Shown here one piece after another: positions 27,101 to 35,874 of a DNA stretch of 64,000 nucleotides (its first letter is position 1; every line of letters begins with the position of its first letter). Source of the DNA: a bacterium. GTDB lineage: Bacteria > Myxococcota > UBA727 > JAUIJE01. A model generated the notes under the pieces. That model was not told the DNA's origin. It worked only from the letters and a program-made list of their open reading frames with translations, and did not search any database. The stretch covers positions 691,294-755,293 of the forward strand of contig JAUIJE010000002.1 in assembly GCA_030431455.1 (NCBI GenBank). The letters are read 5' to 3'. A program made the position numbers and the translations under genes.

Positions 27101-27175
27101 GCACAAAGAGTACGCGATCTTCCGCGGCCCGGTCACGTCGGTTTTCCCTCGACGGACAAGAGGGTAGAACAAGGC

Positions 27176-28879
27176 GTGGTCGCCCAAGCTGTCTCTTCCC
27201 CCGCGCTGTCCATGACCGGTGATCCGTTGGTGGTCGTCCTCGACGGGACGCTCCCCGAGCGGGCCGCCCAATACGCCGAGGCGGTGGGGCCCTACGTGGT
27301 GCAGGACCCCCAGCACCTGCATTTTTGGGCCCACATCGTCGAGCGCGTCTTCCAAAACCAGCTGCCGCACATGCCGCGGGGCGCCCACCGCCAACTCGCG
27401 CGCATGGTGCAAAAGCTGATCGTCGAGCCGTTGTACCGCCAGCTGCCCGATGAGTTTCGCGACGCCTCGGTGGCCTACGCCCGGGCCATGCCGCGCATTG
27501 ACATTGGGGACAACGACCTCGACCGTTTTTTGACCCGTAGCTTCACCGTCTACGACGCGCTCAATGTGTTGTCGGGATTGCCCCTCGGGCACAAAGCCCC
27601 CGCCGGCCCCCTCGGGTGCAGCTCGCTGGTCGCGCTGTCCGAGCTCACCGCGTCCGGCGAAGTCATCCACGGCCGCAACCTCGATCTCTTCCCCCACGCC
27701 AACGACCAACGCCCGGTCATCGCCGCACACCGCCCCCACAAAGGGCTCAAACACATCAGCATCCACCACGCGGGCGGCTTCACCCCCGGCATCACCTCGA
27801 CCAACGAGGCCGGCCTCACCCTCGGCGTCCACCAGAACTTCACCAAGGCGGTGGGCCGCACCGGGGGGTCGGTCACGGCCACGTGCTGGGAAATCATCGA
27901 ACGCTGCAAGAGCGTGTCCGACGCCCTCGACTTGTTGCGCACCCGCCGCACCGCCGGAGGCTGGACCCTGATCATCTCCGATGCCCAACGCAAACGAGCG
28001 GTGGCGGTCGAGACCGACGTGCACGGCGCCGCCTCCCTGTTCCCCCCGCGGGATTTCCTCGCCGTGGCCAACTGCTACCGCACCCGCAAAAAGAACCACG
28101 ACTTCGCCTTCACCGGCGCCTGGCGCGAACACAACTGGTCGCGCTTGTCGCTGCTCAATGAATCCGCCCGAAAAGGGCGCGGCCGGTTTTCGTTCCCCGA
28201 GATGCAGCGCGCCCTGGGCGACGGCCGCGACGCGTACGACAAGCGCGTGCGCCGGGCCTACGGCAACACCGTGCGCGCGATCCACAACCTCGACGCGGTG
28301 ATGTTCGCGCCCGGCCTCGACCGGCTGTACATCGCGGTGGGCCATTCCCCGCGCAACGACGCCGACGGCTATGTCGGGTATCGGCTGAGCGATCTCTTCG
28401 CGGGGCGGGACGCGCCCCTCGACCGGCTCGCGCCGCTGTCCCCGCAAGACCACCGCCACGCGTTGAACAAGCACAGCCAAGCCTGCCAGGCGCTGTTCAA
28501 CCACGGGGACAAACAACGGGCGCGGCGGCTGTTCCTCGACGCCGCGGCCCTCGATCCCGACGAGCCGCTGCACACGTTTTTGGCCGAGGCCATGGCCATG
28601 ACCGAAGGCCAAGCCAATGCCATGGCATTCGAGGACGTGGCCAGCCGCGAGACGTCCCCGTACCGGGCGGGCTTGGCCAGCCTCATGGCGGGCCGGGCCC
28701 ACGACCTGTTGGGCGCGCGCCGGGAGGCCCGGGCCGCGTACCGGCAGGTGGCGGCGCTGAGCGGCACCGTCGACCCCGGGCTGCACCGCCGGGCGAGCGA
28801 TGGGTTGCGGCGGCCCTATACTGCCAAGCGGGCGCGCGGGTTGGTGTTCGATACCTGCATGGGCGATGTCGCCAACTGA
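27176..28879 (+). CDS. C45-type Ntn hydrolase/acyltransferase with TPR-like tail
   Basis: A 567-residue protein. Its core is PLGCSSLVALSELTASGE, VIHGRNLDLFPHANDQRPV, GGFTPGITSTNEAGLTLGVH and GGWTLIISDAQRKRAVAVE. This is the pattern of the acyl-CoA:6-APA acyltransferase/peptidase C45 family, in which Cys148 becomes the N-terminal nucleophile after self-cleavage. The last 110 residues (from about ALNKHSQACQAL) form TPR-like helices (DKQRARRLFLDAAALDPDEP). No signal peptide, so cytosolic. The start is GTG 27176, weakly supported; ATG 27212 is possible. Substrate unknown: an amide such as an acyl-amino acid or bile-salt-like compound. Confidence 0.82.
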   Translation: MVAQAVSSPALSMTGDPLVVVLDGTLPERAAQYAEAVGPYVVQDPQHLHFWAHIVERVFQNQLPHMPRGAHRQLARMVQKLIVEPLYRQLPDEFRDASVAYARAMPRIDIGDNDLDRFLTRSFTVYDALNVLSGLPLGHKAPAGPLGCSSLVALSELTASGEVIHGRNLDLFPHANDQRPVIAAHRPHKGLKHISIHHAGGFTPGITSTNEAGLTLGVHQNFTKAVGRTGGSVTATCWEIIERCKSVSDALDLLRTRRTAGGWTLIISDAQRKRAVAVETDVHGAASLFPPRDFLAVANCYRTRKKNHDFAFTGAWREHNWSRLSLLNESARKGRGRFSFPEMQRALGDGRDAYDKRVRRAYGNTVRAIHNLDAVMFAPGLDRLYIAVGHSPRNDADGYVGYRLSDLFAGRDAPLDRLAPLSPQDHRHALNKHSQACQALFNHGDKQRARRLFLDAAALDPDEPLHTFLAEAMAMTEGQANAMAFEDVASRETSPYRAGLASLMAGRAHDLLGARREARAAYRQVAALSGTVDPGLHRRASDGLRRPYTAKRARGLVFDTCMGDVAN

Positions 28880-28895
28880 CCACCACGGAGCGAAG

Positions 28896-29348
28896 ATGCG
28901 AACGATCTGGGCCTTGGCGGTGTGTGCCCTCTGCGCGGCCGGCGCCGGCTGTGCACAAAAGACCAGCCCGGCCCCGGCGCCGGCGGCGGAGGTCAAGACC
29001 GAGGTCGAGGCCTTGCTGAAGGCCCAGGCCCAGGACTGGAGCGCGGGCAGGCTGGAGGCGTTTTGTGCGGTGTACGCCGACGACGCGCTGTTCATCTCGC
29101 CCCAGGGGCTGACCCGGGGGCGGGCGGCGATCTTGGCGCGCTATGACAAGCGGTATCGGCAGGACGGTGCGGAGATGGGCACCCTGACCCTCGACGTGGT
29201 CGAGACCCGCGCGACCCCCGACGGCGCGGCGGTGGCGCTGGTGTGGCGGTTGGCGTTTTCGGACGGCAAGACCGCCGAGGGACACAGCTTGGTCACGTTG
29301 CGGCGCGGTTCAAACGGGTGGCAAATCGTGCAAGACGCCTCGATGTGA
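28896..29348 (+). CDS. SnoaL/DUF4440-like (NTF2 fold) lipoprotein
   Basis: A 150-residue lipoprotein (lipobox GAGC) with an NTF2-like fold: VEALLKAQAQDWSAGRLEAF, CAVYADDALFISPQGL, GRAAILARYDKRY and a C-terminal strand GSNGWQIVQDASM. This matches DUF4440/SnoaL-like proteins, which bind small hydrophobic ligands or act as steroid-isomerase-like enzymes. Its stop overlaps the next start (GTGA), coupling it to an outer-membrane barrel gene, so it could be a periplasmic partner of that barrel. Confidence 0.85.
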   Translation: MRTIWALAVCALCAAGAGCAQKTSPAPAPAAEVKTEVEALLKAQAQDWSAGRLEAFCAVYADDALFISPQGLTRGRAAILARYDKRYRQDGAEMGTLTLDVVETRATPDGAAVALVWRLAFSDGKTAEGHSLVTLRRGSNGWQIVQDASM

Positions 29349-30700
29349 CCCCGGCGCTGCTGGTCTCGATGTTGTGGAGCGTGAGCGCGGGGGCGGTCGT
29401 CGGGGGACCGGCTTCGGCCCCCGCCCCGGCGACGCAGAATGATGTCGACGCCGAGCTCGAAGGGCCGCCGCGCCCCCCGGCGCCGGACGATGACGACGCG
29501 GATGACGACGACCCCACGGTGGGGCGGTGGGGCATCGGCATCGTCCCCAAGTTCACGCTCAACTCCGACGACGGGGTGGGCTTTGGCCTGCGCGGCACCG
29601 TGTATTGGTACCGGTGGAACCAGCAGCCGTACAAGACCGCGATCAGTTTTCAGGCCTGGGTCACCACCCGCCTGGTGCAGCATCATTACCTGCGCGTCGA
29701 CGCCATCGATGCGTTCAACCTGCCCATCCGCATCCTCGCCGAGGTCGGCTATTTCCAGTCCCGCAGCCAGAACTTCTGCGGCTGGGACGGCGACTGCGAC
29801 CCCGAGCGCCGCGAGCGCGCCCTGCTCTGGGAAGGGCTCAACCAGGCGGCCCGGGATCGCATCCGCCCGACGTACTACCAAGTGCGGTTCATTCGTCCCT
29901 ATGCATTGACCAACCTGCGCTGGCGGCTCGCCCAGGTCTTCGGCGCCGCGGTCTCGCTGTTCGGCGGCTGGCGCGGTTTTTATTACCAACCCGGCGACTG
30001 GCTTGACGACGATCGCAACGGGCGACCGGACCTCGAGCCCTACCCGTACAGCTATTACAAAAGCGTGTTCCCCCAGGGCGAACCCGGCTTTGCCTCGGTG
30101 GCCCAGGTCGGGCTCATGGTCGACAGCCGCGACGAGGAGCCGGCCCCGCGCAAGGGCATTTGGGCCGAGGCGAGCGCCCGCATGGCCCACCCCTGGATGC
30201 TCTCGTCGTGGACCTACAGCGGGTTCAACACCACCGTGCGCACCTACGTGCCGCTGGTCAAAGCCAAGTGGCTGGTGTTCGCGTCGCGTTACGTCGGCGA
30301 CCTCGTGCTCGGTGACCCGCCGCTGCAAGAGATGGTGCGGGTGGGGGGCTCGACCGACTACATCGCCTACGGCGGGGCCCAGATGGGGCGGGGCATCCGC
30401 ATCCAGCGTTACCCCGGCCGGGTCAAGCTGATGATGCAACACGAGCTGCGCTACGAGTTCCCGTCGTTTACGATCTTTGACCAAGAGCTGCGCTTTGGCC
30501 TCGCCGGCTTCGTCGACGCCGGTTCGATCGGGTACGCGCTGACCGACTACCGCAACAACCCGCTGCTGCTGCGGCTCGGGTGGGGCATGTCCCTGCGGGT
30601 GGCGTTCAACCGCAACTTCGTGATGCGCCTCGACATCGCCATGAGCCGCGACGAGGGCTATGCGCCAGTGGTGTATTCTGGCCCCAACCATCCGTTCTGA
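29345..30700 (+). CDS. Omp85/D15-type outer-membrane beta-barrel without POTRA domains
   Basis: A 451-residue protein: signal peptide (VTPALLVSMLWSVSAGAVVG), an acidic low-complexity linker (DDDDADDDDP), then a barrel of the surface-antigen D15 type ending in Phe. The start of the barrel (GRWGIGIVPKFTLNSDDGVG, FGLRGTVYWY) and the region FGLAGFVDAGSIG resemble the C-terminal domain of BamA/TamA. POTRA domains are absent. It is likely to sit in the outer membrane as a transport or assembly barrel; cargo unknown. Its start overlaps the NTF2-like gene by 4 bp. Confidence 0.85.
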   Translation: MTPALLVSMLWSVSAGAVVGGPASAPAPATQNDVDAELEGPPRPPAPDDDDADDDDPTVGRWGIGIVPKFTLNSDDGVGFGLRGTVYWYRWNQQPYKTAISFQAWVTTRLVQHHYLRVDAIDAFNLPIRILAEVGYFQSRSQNFCGWDGDCDPERRERALLWEGLNQAARDRIRPTYYQVRFIRPYALTNLRWRLAQVFGAAVSLFGGWRGFYYQPGDWLDDDRNGRPDLEPYPYSYYKSVFPQGEPGFASVAQVGLMVDSRDEEPAPRKGIWAEASARMAHPWMLSSWTYSGFNTTVRTYVPLVKAKWLVFASRYVGDLVLGDPPLQEMVRVGGSTDYIAYGGAQMGRGIRIQRYPGRVKLMMQHELRYEFPSFTIFDQELRFGLAGFVDAGSIGYALTDYRNNPLLLRLGWGMSLRVAFNRNFVMRLDIAMSRDEGYAPVVYSGPNHPF

Positions 30701-30776
30701 GAGACCTCTCCTGACCGACCAAGCCATCCGCTCGCCGGCGGTTGACGCCGCCCTCTCGACGCGCGTTGCTGCCCGC

Positions 30777-31901
30777 GTGCAGCGGCGTTGGTGTGTGTGT
30801 GTCTCGGTGCTGGCCCTGTTCTCGACGAGCGGGTGCTCGCTGCTGGCGGTGTTCGGCGGGCCCGACGATGCGGCCCCCGACGCGGCCGATGTGCGCGATG
30901 CCGGGGGCCGCGGACCGGACGCGGGGGTTTGGGGCCACGACGCCGGCGGTCCGTCGCGCGACGCGGGGCCAGACAGCGGCTCCGCCGACGCGGGGGCGCC
31001 CATCTTGGACGCGGGCTTCGACGCCGGCGTGTCCCTCGAGGACGCGGGCCTCGACGCCGGGCTCGACGCGGGCCTCGACGCGGGGGTGGCGGTCGACGAC
31101 GCTGGGCTCGACGCGGGCGCGCCCGACGCGGTCGACGCCGGGCCCGACGCCGACGAGGACGGTTGGCCCGACGCCGAGGACAACTGCCCCAGCGTGGCCA
31201 ATCCCGACCAAGCCAACAGCGACGGCGACCCCTTGGGCAACGCGTGTGATTGTTCGCCGCTGTCGACCGACCCCGACACCGCGCTGTTTGTGATCGATTT
31301 CGAGACCGGTCCGTTGGTGGGCGCGCCCGCGCCCGCGTACACCGTTCCCGCTGGGTTCGACGACGTGTGGAGCCAGCAGCCGGAGGGCTTTGCCAGCGGG
31401 TCGCTCAACCCGGGGTGGGCGGTGGCGCTGTTCGGCACCGCCCCCGTGGGGGGCGTGCGGGTGCGCACGACGTGGGTGGCCCCCACCGCCGCGCCCCCCA
31501 ACGGCCGAAGCATTCACATTGTGCAGCGGCTGGCCAGCGACGGGGACAACATCGATCTGCTGCGTTGCGGCATCTTCATCGACACCGTGCCCCAGCCCAC
31601 CGACCGCAGCCTCCGCCTGCAACAGGTCAGCGGCACCCTCGACGCCCTCATCGTCACCGACATCGCGAGCGCCCCGTTGACCACCACCATCCCCTTCGGC
31701 ACCGAGGTCGCCGCGGAGCTGACCATCAACGGCGACCTCGCGAGCTGCCGCGTGTCGTACGTCAACGGCGAGGACATCAACGTCACCTTCCCCGCCACCG
31801 TCACCCCCGCGATCGCACCGGTGCCCTACGGCGTGGGCGTGGCCAACGCCGCGGCCGAGTTCAAGCGCTTCACCGCCTGTCGCCAAACGTCCCCGCCTTG
31901 A
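30777..31901 (+). CDS. Stalk lipoprotein with Asp-Ala-Gly repeats and thrombospondin-3 type motif
   Basis: A lipoprotein of about 374 residues (lipobox STSGC). I take GTG 30777 as the start, since it gives a short basic n-region (QRRW) before the hydrophobic core. Residues about 40-125 are DAG/LDAG repeats, followed by a thrombospondin type 3 calcium motif (DADEDGWPDAEDNCPSVANP). The C-terminal 220 residues are beta-rich with a concanavalin-like look (FVIDFETGPLVG, AVALFGTAPVGGVRVR). Start position is uncertain by up to about 40 residues. Probably an exposed binding protein. Confidence 0.8.
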   Translation: MQRRWCVCVSVLALFSTSGCSLLAVFGGPDDAAPDAADVRDAGGRGPDAGVWGHDAGGPSRDAGPDSGSADAGAPILDAGFDAGVSLEDAGLDAGLDAGLDAGVAVDDAGLDAGAPDAVDAGPDADEDGWPDAEDNCPSVANPDQANSDGDPLGNACDCSPLSTDPDTALFVIDFETGPLVGAPAPAYTVPAGFDDVWSQQPEGFASGSLNPGWAVALFGTAPVGGVRVRTTWVAPTAAPPNGRSIHIVQRLASDGDNIDLLRCGIFIDTVPQPTDRSLRLQQVSGTLDALIVTDIASAPLTTTIPFGTEVAAELTINGDLASCRVSYVNGEDINVTFPATVTPAIAPVPYGVGVANAAAEFKRFTACRQTSPP

Positions 31902-31982
31902 GACCGCGGGCGCCCTTGTGCCCCGTCGGCAAAGAACCTGGCGTTCACCGGACGCGTGCTACACTGCCCGTCGAGGGTCATC

Positions 31983-33152
31983 GTGTCCGATCGTGCACCA
32001 AGCATCACCGGCCAGATTCGGGAACGGATCGAGCTGTCGCGCACCAAACGTGCGTTGGCCCACGAGATCGAGGACTTGATTCGGCAGAAGGCCGCGCTGG
32101 GCGCCCAGCTGCAGATCCTCCGCGGCCAAATAGAGCAGAGCGGGCTCGACGACGAAGACCCCGCCGTGGCCGAGCGCAACCAGCGGTTCTTCGAAGCGTT
32201 CGTCGACCGCGAGGTCTATCGCGTCAGCCGCGAAGAGAACGGCCGCTTCTCGACCCTGGTGGTCGACGTGCGCGACCGGGTGCCCGACTGGTTCGGCGGC
32301 TTTTTGGCCTCTACCGTGCGGGTCTCGGACCTGTCGGTGCGCCAGGGACAGCACCGGTTCTGGATTTTTCTCCACGGGGCGGGCTCGTTGGGGCGCCGCC
32401 TGTTCATCCAGCGGCTGGCCGCCAACTTCGCGGTGGCGGTGCAGCATCACGCCAAGCACCCCGACGTGGCCTGGGGGGGCGCGTCCTTCCCCCGCGACGG
32501 CACCGACGCCGGCAGCCTGCTCACCCAAGCGGTGGACCGCCGCGAGCGGTTGCCCATCGACGGCGAAATCAATGCCTTTGCCCAGGTCTCCCCGCGCGCC
32601 TCACGGTTCGGCGAGCGGGTCGCGGTGCTCCAGCCCCCGGTGGGGGCGGTGGTCGACGACGAAGACCGCTCGGACCCCCGGCGCATCATCCGCGCGCTGC
32701 ATGAAGCGACATTGTCGGGCCAGTCCGGCGAGCTCATCGTGCGCTCGGGTCGCGCGGTGGGCCGGGTGTACGTGTACCGCTCGAAGATCGCCTGGGCCCA
32801 TTGCAGCATGCGGCGCACGTCGCTGGCCGACTATTTGGTGCAGTCGTGCGGGGCCGACGCCGACGAGGTGCGCTTCGCGTTCAACCAGTGCCGCAAAAAT
32901 GGCGGCAACTTCGCCGAGACCTTGATCGAGTACGGCACCTTCACGCGCCCGGACATGCGCCGGGTGCTGCTCGCCCACCTGCGCCGGCACCTCGAGTTGT
33001 TGCTCCGGCTCGACCACCCCGAGATCTTGTTCTTGCCCCAGTCGCGGGTGTACCAAAGCGACCTGTTGTTTCCGCTCTCGACGCTGCTCAGCGCCGCGCC
33101 CGCCCGGGCCCAGCTGATCAGCGCGCTGCGCGCCAAAGTGAACGCCTCCTAA
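31983..33152 (+). CDS. Regulatory protein with degenerate GGDEF-like and DUF4388-like domains
   Basis: A 389-residue soluble protein from GTG 31983 (GAGGG upstream). A coiled coil (residues 10-50) leads into a region that resembles a diguanylate cyclase fold (FWIFLHGAGSLGRRLFIQRL, VAWGGASFPRDGTDAGSLLT) but lacks the GG(D/E)EF active-site loop, so it should not make c-di-GMP. The C-terminal half (SGELIVRSGRAVGRVYVYRS, KNGGNFAETLIEYGTF) resembles DUF4388/PATAN-type domains used in myxobacterial signalling. Likely a sensor or adaptor; partner unknown. Just upstream of the hemolysin III homologue (8-bp gap). Confidence 0.72.
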   Translation: MSDRAPSITGQIRERIELSRTKRALAHEIEDLIRQKAALGAQLQILRGQIEQSGLDDEDPAVAERNQRFFEAFVDREVYRVSREENGRFSTLVVDVRDRVPDWFGGFLASTVRVSDLSVRQGQHRFWIFLHGAGSLGRRLFIQRLAANFAVAVQHHAKHPDVAWGGASFPRDGTDAGSLLTQAVDRRERLPIDGEINAFAQVSPRASRFGERVAVLQPPVGAVVDDEDRSDPRRIIRALHEATLSGQSGELIVRSGRAVGRVYVYRSKIAWAHCSMRRTSLADYLVQSCGADADEVRFAFNQCRKNGGNFAETLIEYGTFTRPDMRRVLLAHLRRHLELLLRLDHPEILFLPQSRVYQSDLLFPLSTLLSAAPARAQLISALRAKVNAS

Positions 33153-33160
33153 GACCGCCC

Positions 33161-33901
33161 ATGGACCCACAACCCATCATCGCCATCCCCGGCTTCGCCG
33201 AACCGGTGAGCTCGATGACGCATCTCGGCGGCGCCTTCGTCGCCGCGTTGATGGGCATCTTCCTGTTGCGCCGCTCAGGCCGCCACTTCGGTCGCCTGGC
33301 CTCGATGCTGGTGTTCACCGGAAGCTGCGTGTTTCTGTTCTCGATGAGCGGCGTTTATCACCTGCTCGATCCGGGCACGACCGCACGCACGGTGATGCAA
33401 CGCCTCGACCACGCCGCGATCTTTGTCCTCATCGCCGGCACCTTCACCCCGCCGCACGTGATCCTGTTCCGGGGCTTCATGCGCTGGGGCATGTTGCTGC
33501 TCATGTGGTCGGCGGTGGCCGCCGGCATCACCCTCAAGACGATCTGGTTCGACGACCTGCCGGAATGGGCCGGGCTATCCATGTATTTGGCGCTGGGCTG
33601 GTTGGGGGCGGTGAGCACGGTGGTGTTCTGGTTTCGCCACGGGGCCGCCACCATCCTCCGCATCGGCAAACCTCTGGCCTGGGGCGGCTTTTTCTACACC
33701 ACCGGCGCCCTCCTCGAGTTCTTCCGGGTGCCCACCCTCATCGACGGCGTGCTCGGGCCCCACGAGCTGTTCCACATCGCGGTGATGCTCGGGGCCCTAT
33801 CTCACTGGATCTTCCTCTACCGCATCGCCCGCGGGGTCAACCTCGCGGGCAAGAAAAACCCCGCCGGTCGAACGGCGGGGCGCGTCTCAGCAGGATCTTG
33901 A
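33161..33901 (+). CDS. Hemolysin III/adiponectin-receptor family membrane protein
   Basis: A 246-residue protein with seven predicted membrane helices and the conserved residues of the family: SGVYHL, RLDHAAIFVLIAGTFTP and HELFHIAVMLGALSHWIF. These His/Asp/Ser sites bind Zn in the related adiponectin receptors, which are ceramidases. It starts at ATG 33161, 8 bp after the preceding stop, so the two are probably one operon. The last 16 residues are encoded by the terminator hairpin of the opposing gene, and the end is therefore not family-like. Confidence 0.92.
   Translation: MDPQPIIAIPGFAEPVSSMTHLGGAFVAALMGIFLLRRSGRHFGRLASMLVFTGSCVFLFSMSGVYHLLDPGTTARTVMQRLDHAAIFVLIAGTFTPPHVILFRGFMRWGMLLLMWSAVAAGITLKTIWFDDLPEWAGLSMYLALGWLGAVSTVVFWFRHGAATILRIGKPLAWGGFFYTTGALLEFFRVPTLIDGVLGPHELFHIAVMLGALSHWIFLYRIARGVNLAGKKNPAGRTAGRVSAGS
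33851..33880 (-). terminator. Terminator of the opposing gene, inside the hemolysin III coding end
   Basis: On the minus strand CCCCGCCG pairs with CGGCGGGG (8 bp, 6-nt loop), followed by TTTTTCTT. It serves the gene at 33933-35699 and lies within the coding 3' end of the plus-strand gene. Confidence 0.85.
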
Positions 33902-33932
33902 CCGGGCCGGTGGGGCAGGCCCGCCGACGGGG

Positions 33933-35699
33933 TTACTCCGCGGCGAGGTTGCTCACCCCTTTGCCCCCGACGTAGAGCGAGCCTGCGGCCATGGCCACGT
34001 CGGCCACGACCTTGAGCAGCTGGCTCTTCACTTCTTCGCGCTTCATGCCGCCTTCGCCCTTCAGCTTCTTGTGCTGGTAGGCGACCTTGAACACCTCGCC
34101 GAACCCGTGCGCAAGGGTGTTGAGCGCATCTTTGGTCGCCCCGTCCTGCTCCGACGCCGCCGCTTTGGTGAGCTCTTGGTTGCTGAACTGCGCGAGCTGC
34201 GACATCGCCATCATCTCGCTGTTGCCCAATGTTTTTGCATCGGCCGCCTTCTCGGTCACGTCGGCGAGGGACCGGAAGGTGTTGGCCGCGCCCGCTTGTC
34301 CCGCGCCCTCGAGGGCGGCGGCGAGGAGCCGGGCGGGGTCGGCGGCGAGGGCGGCCACTTCCTTCGGCGGCGGCGCGGGGGGCTGTCCCCCGCCGGTGAC
34401 CGCGATCTTCGCGCTCCAGCCCATGTCGACGAGGTCCCCGGCCAAACCCGCCCAGGGGAAGATCACGCCCACCGACTGCAGCAGGGTGTTCAGCCCGGCC
34501 TTGGCGATCTGCTCGCCGTCGCGCGGCGAGGTGAACAGTTGCTTGACCAACCCCACCCCGGCGAGGCACGCGCTGCCCACGGACAACAAGTTGCCGACCA
34601 CGGGGATGGCTTTGCCCCCCGTCTTCGCGGCGGCTTTCGCCCCGGTCTTCACCGCGGCTTCCGCGCCCTCTTTCACCGCGACCTTGGCCACGGCCTCGGC
34701 GCCTTCCTTGAGCGCGGTCTTGGCCACGGCCTCGGCGCCTTCTTTGAGCGCGGTCTTGGCCACGGCCTCGGCGCCCTCTTTGACCCCGAGCTTCAGGGCC
34801 GCGGTGGTGCACATCTTGGCCACGCTCTCGGCCGCCTCGGGGGCAAACTTCTGGGCCAGCTTGGGCAGGTTGTCGACGAGCACGCTCACCACCGGCTCGT
34901 TGACCGCGGCCAGGCCCGAGGCCTGGGTGAAGGCCTTGCCGATGTCGGGCGCGGCGGTCTTCACCGCGTCGACGAACCCTTCCCGACCGACGGCGCCGAG
35001 CACGTTGGTCAGGCGCTTCATCGCTTCGGGGTTCTTGCCGAGCTCGGCCACCGTCGAGGACACCATGTCTTTGACCTGCGGTCCCACAGCGTCGGCCGCG
35101 GCCTTCATGCCCGGGGCGTTGTCGGCGAGGTATTGGTTGGCCATCTCCTCGAGGGAATCGGTCACCGCCTGGGCGGTCTTGAACTCCGGGGAGAACTCTT
35201 TTTTGCTCACCTTTCGTCCGGCCTGGCCGTCGATGCGGTAGTTCTCGAGTTGGTTCTTGGTCTGGGCGGCGTCGGCGGTGGAGATCTCCGCTTTTTCTTT
35301 GGCCAGGCCCTCGCCGAGGTTGTGCTCGGCTTGTTTGTCGACGGTGCGAACCGCGGTGCGGAAGTTGGCCGCGGGCTCCCCGATGAACCCGGCGATCAGC
35401 TCGAGGGCGGCGTTGCCCAACTTGAGCGTGTCCCCGTCGGCGGCGGCGTTTTGCAGGGCCCCGCGGAGGATGTCCTTGAGCCCGTCGATGACGAAGTTGT
35501 CCCCGGTCTGCTCGGCGGTGCTGATCAGGCCTTGGGCCTCGGCGTGCGACAACCACTCCGAGCGGCCCGGGCCCTTCTGGGTGGCCGCGGCGAGGTCCGC
35601 CTTCAGCTTCTGCAACACCTGCGCCCCGGTCTGCTCGGTGCGAATGCGCTTCTTCGCGACTGGTGTGCTGCGTCCTGATCGCCGGATTCCGCCTGCCAT
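33933..35699 (-). CDS. Large helical protein with KEGAEAVAK 12-residue repeats, unknown function
   Basis: A 588-residue protein from ATG 35699 (GAGG with good spacing). There is no signal peptide; the N-terminus is basic (MAGGIRRSGRSTPVAKKR). Most of it is predicted helix; residues about 303-350 are four 12-residue repeats of the type KEGAEAVAKTAL, followed by AKAAAKTGGKAIP and a hydrophobic stretch (VVGNLLSVGSACLAGVGLV) that could insert in a membrane. The C-end has another hydrophobic helix. Amphipathic repeats next to a hydrophobic hairpin recall pore-forming or membrane-inserting proteins, but this is only a guess. No homologue recognised. Confidence 0.75.
   Translation of the reverse strand: MAGGIRRSGRSTPVAKKRIRTEQTGAQVLQKLKADLAAATQKGPGRSEWLSHAEAQGLISTAEQTGDNFVIDGLKDILRGALQNAAADGDTLKLGNAALELIAGFIGEPAANFRTAVRTVDKQAEHNLGEGLAKEKAEISTADAAQTKNQLENYRIDGQAGRKVSKKEFSPEFKTAQAVTDSLEEMANQYLADNAPGMKAAADAVGPQVKDMVSSTVAELGKNPEAMKRLTNVLGAVGREGFVDAVKTAAPDIGKAFTQASGLAAVNEPVVSVLVDNLPKLAQKFAPEAAESVAKMCTTAALKLGVKEGAEAVAKTALKEGAEAVAKTALKEGAEAVAKVAVKEGAEAAVKTGAKAAAKTGGKAIPVVGNLLSVGSACLAGVGLVKQLFTSPRDGEQIAKAGLNTLLQSVGVIFPWAGLAGDLVDMGWSAKIAVTGGGQPPAPPPKEVAALAADPARLLAAALEGAGQAGAANTFRSLADVTEKAADAKTLGNSEMMAMSQLAQFSNQELTKAAASEQDGATKDALNTLAHGFGEVFKVAYQHKKLKGEGGMKREEVKSQLLKVVADVAMAAGSLYVGGKGVSNLAAE
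34663..34791 (-). repeat. 36-bp coding minisatellite
   Basis: About three and a half copies of a 36-bp unit in phase with the 12-residue KEGAEAVAKTAL repeat; the copies are nearly identical at the DNA level, which suggests recent expansion. Confidence 0.85.
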
Positions 35700-35874
35700 G
35701 CTCGACCTCGTGGTGATGACCCTATGTATCGGAAACACCTACACTTTGGTGCGTCCTTCCGGGTGCCTTCAGGATCTCTTCAGCGGGCTGAAAGATCCAG
35801 AAATTCAAAGCGTTAGGCCGTGACGGGGTCGCCCTCGCCAGCGCCGTTGGGATATCCTAACCGAGGAGGGGCGT

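Noticed and set aside
33933-35699. Toxin of a polymorphic or contact-dependent system
   Set aside because: No RHS, PAAR, VgrG or immunity gene nearby, and no toxin domain recognised; kept as unknown.
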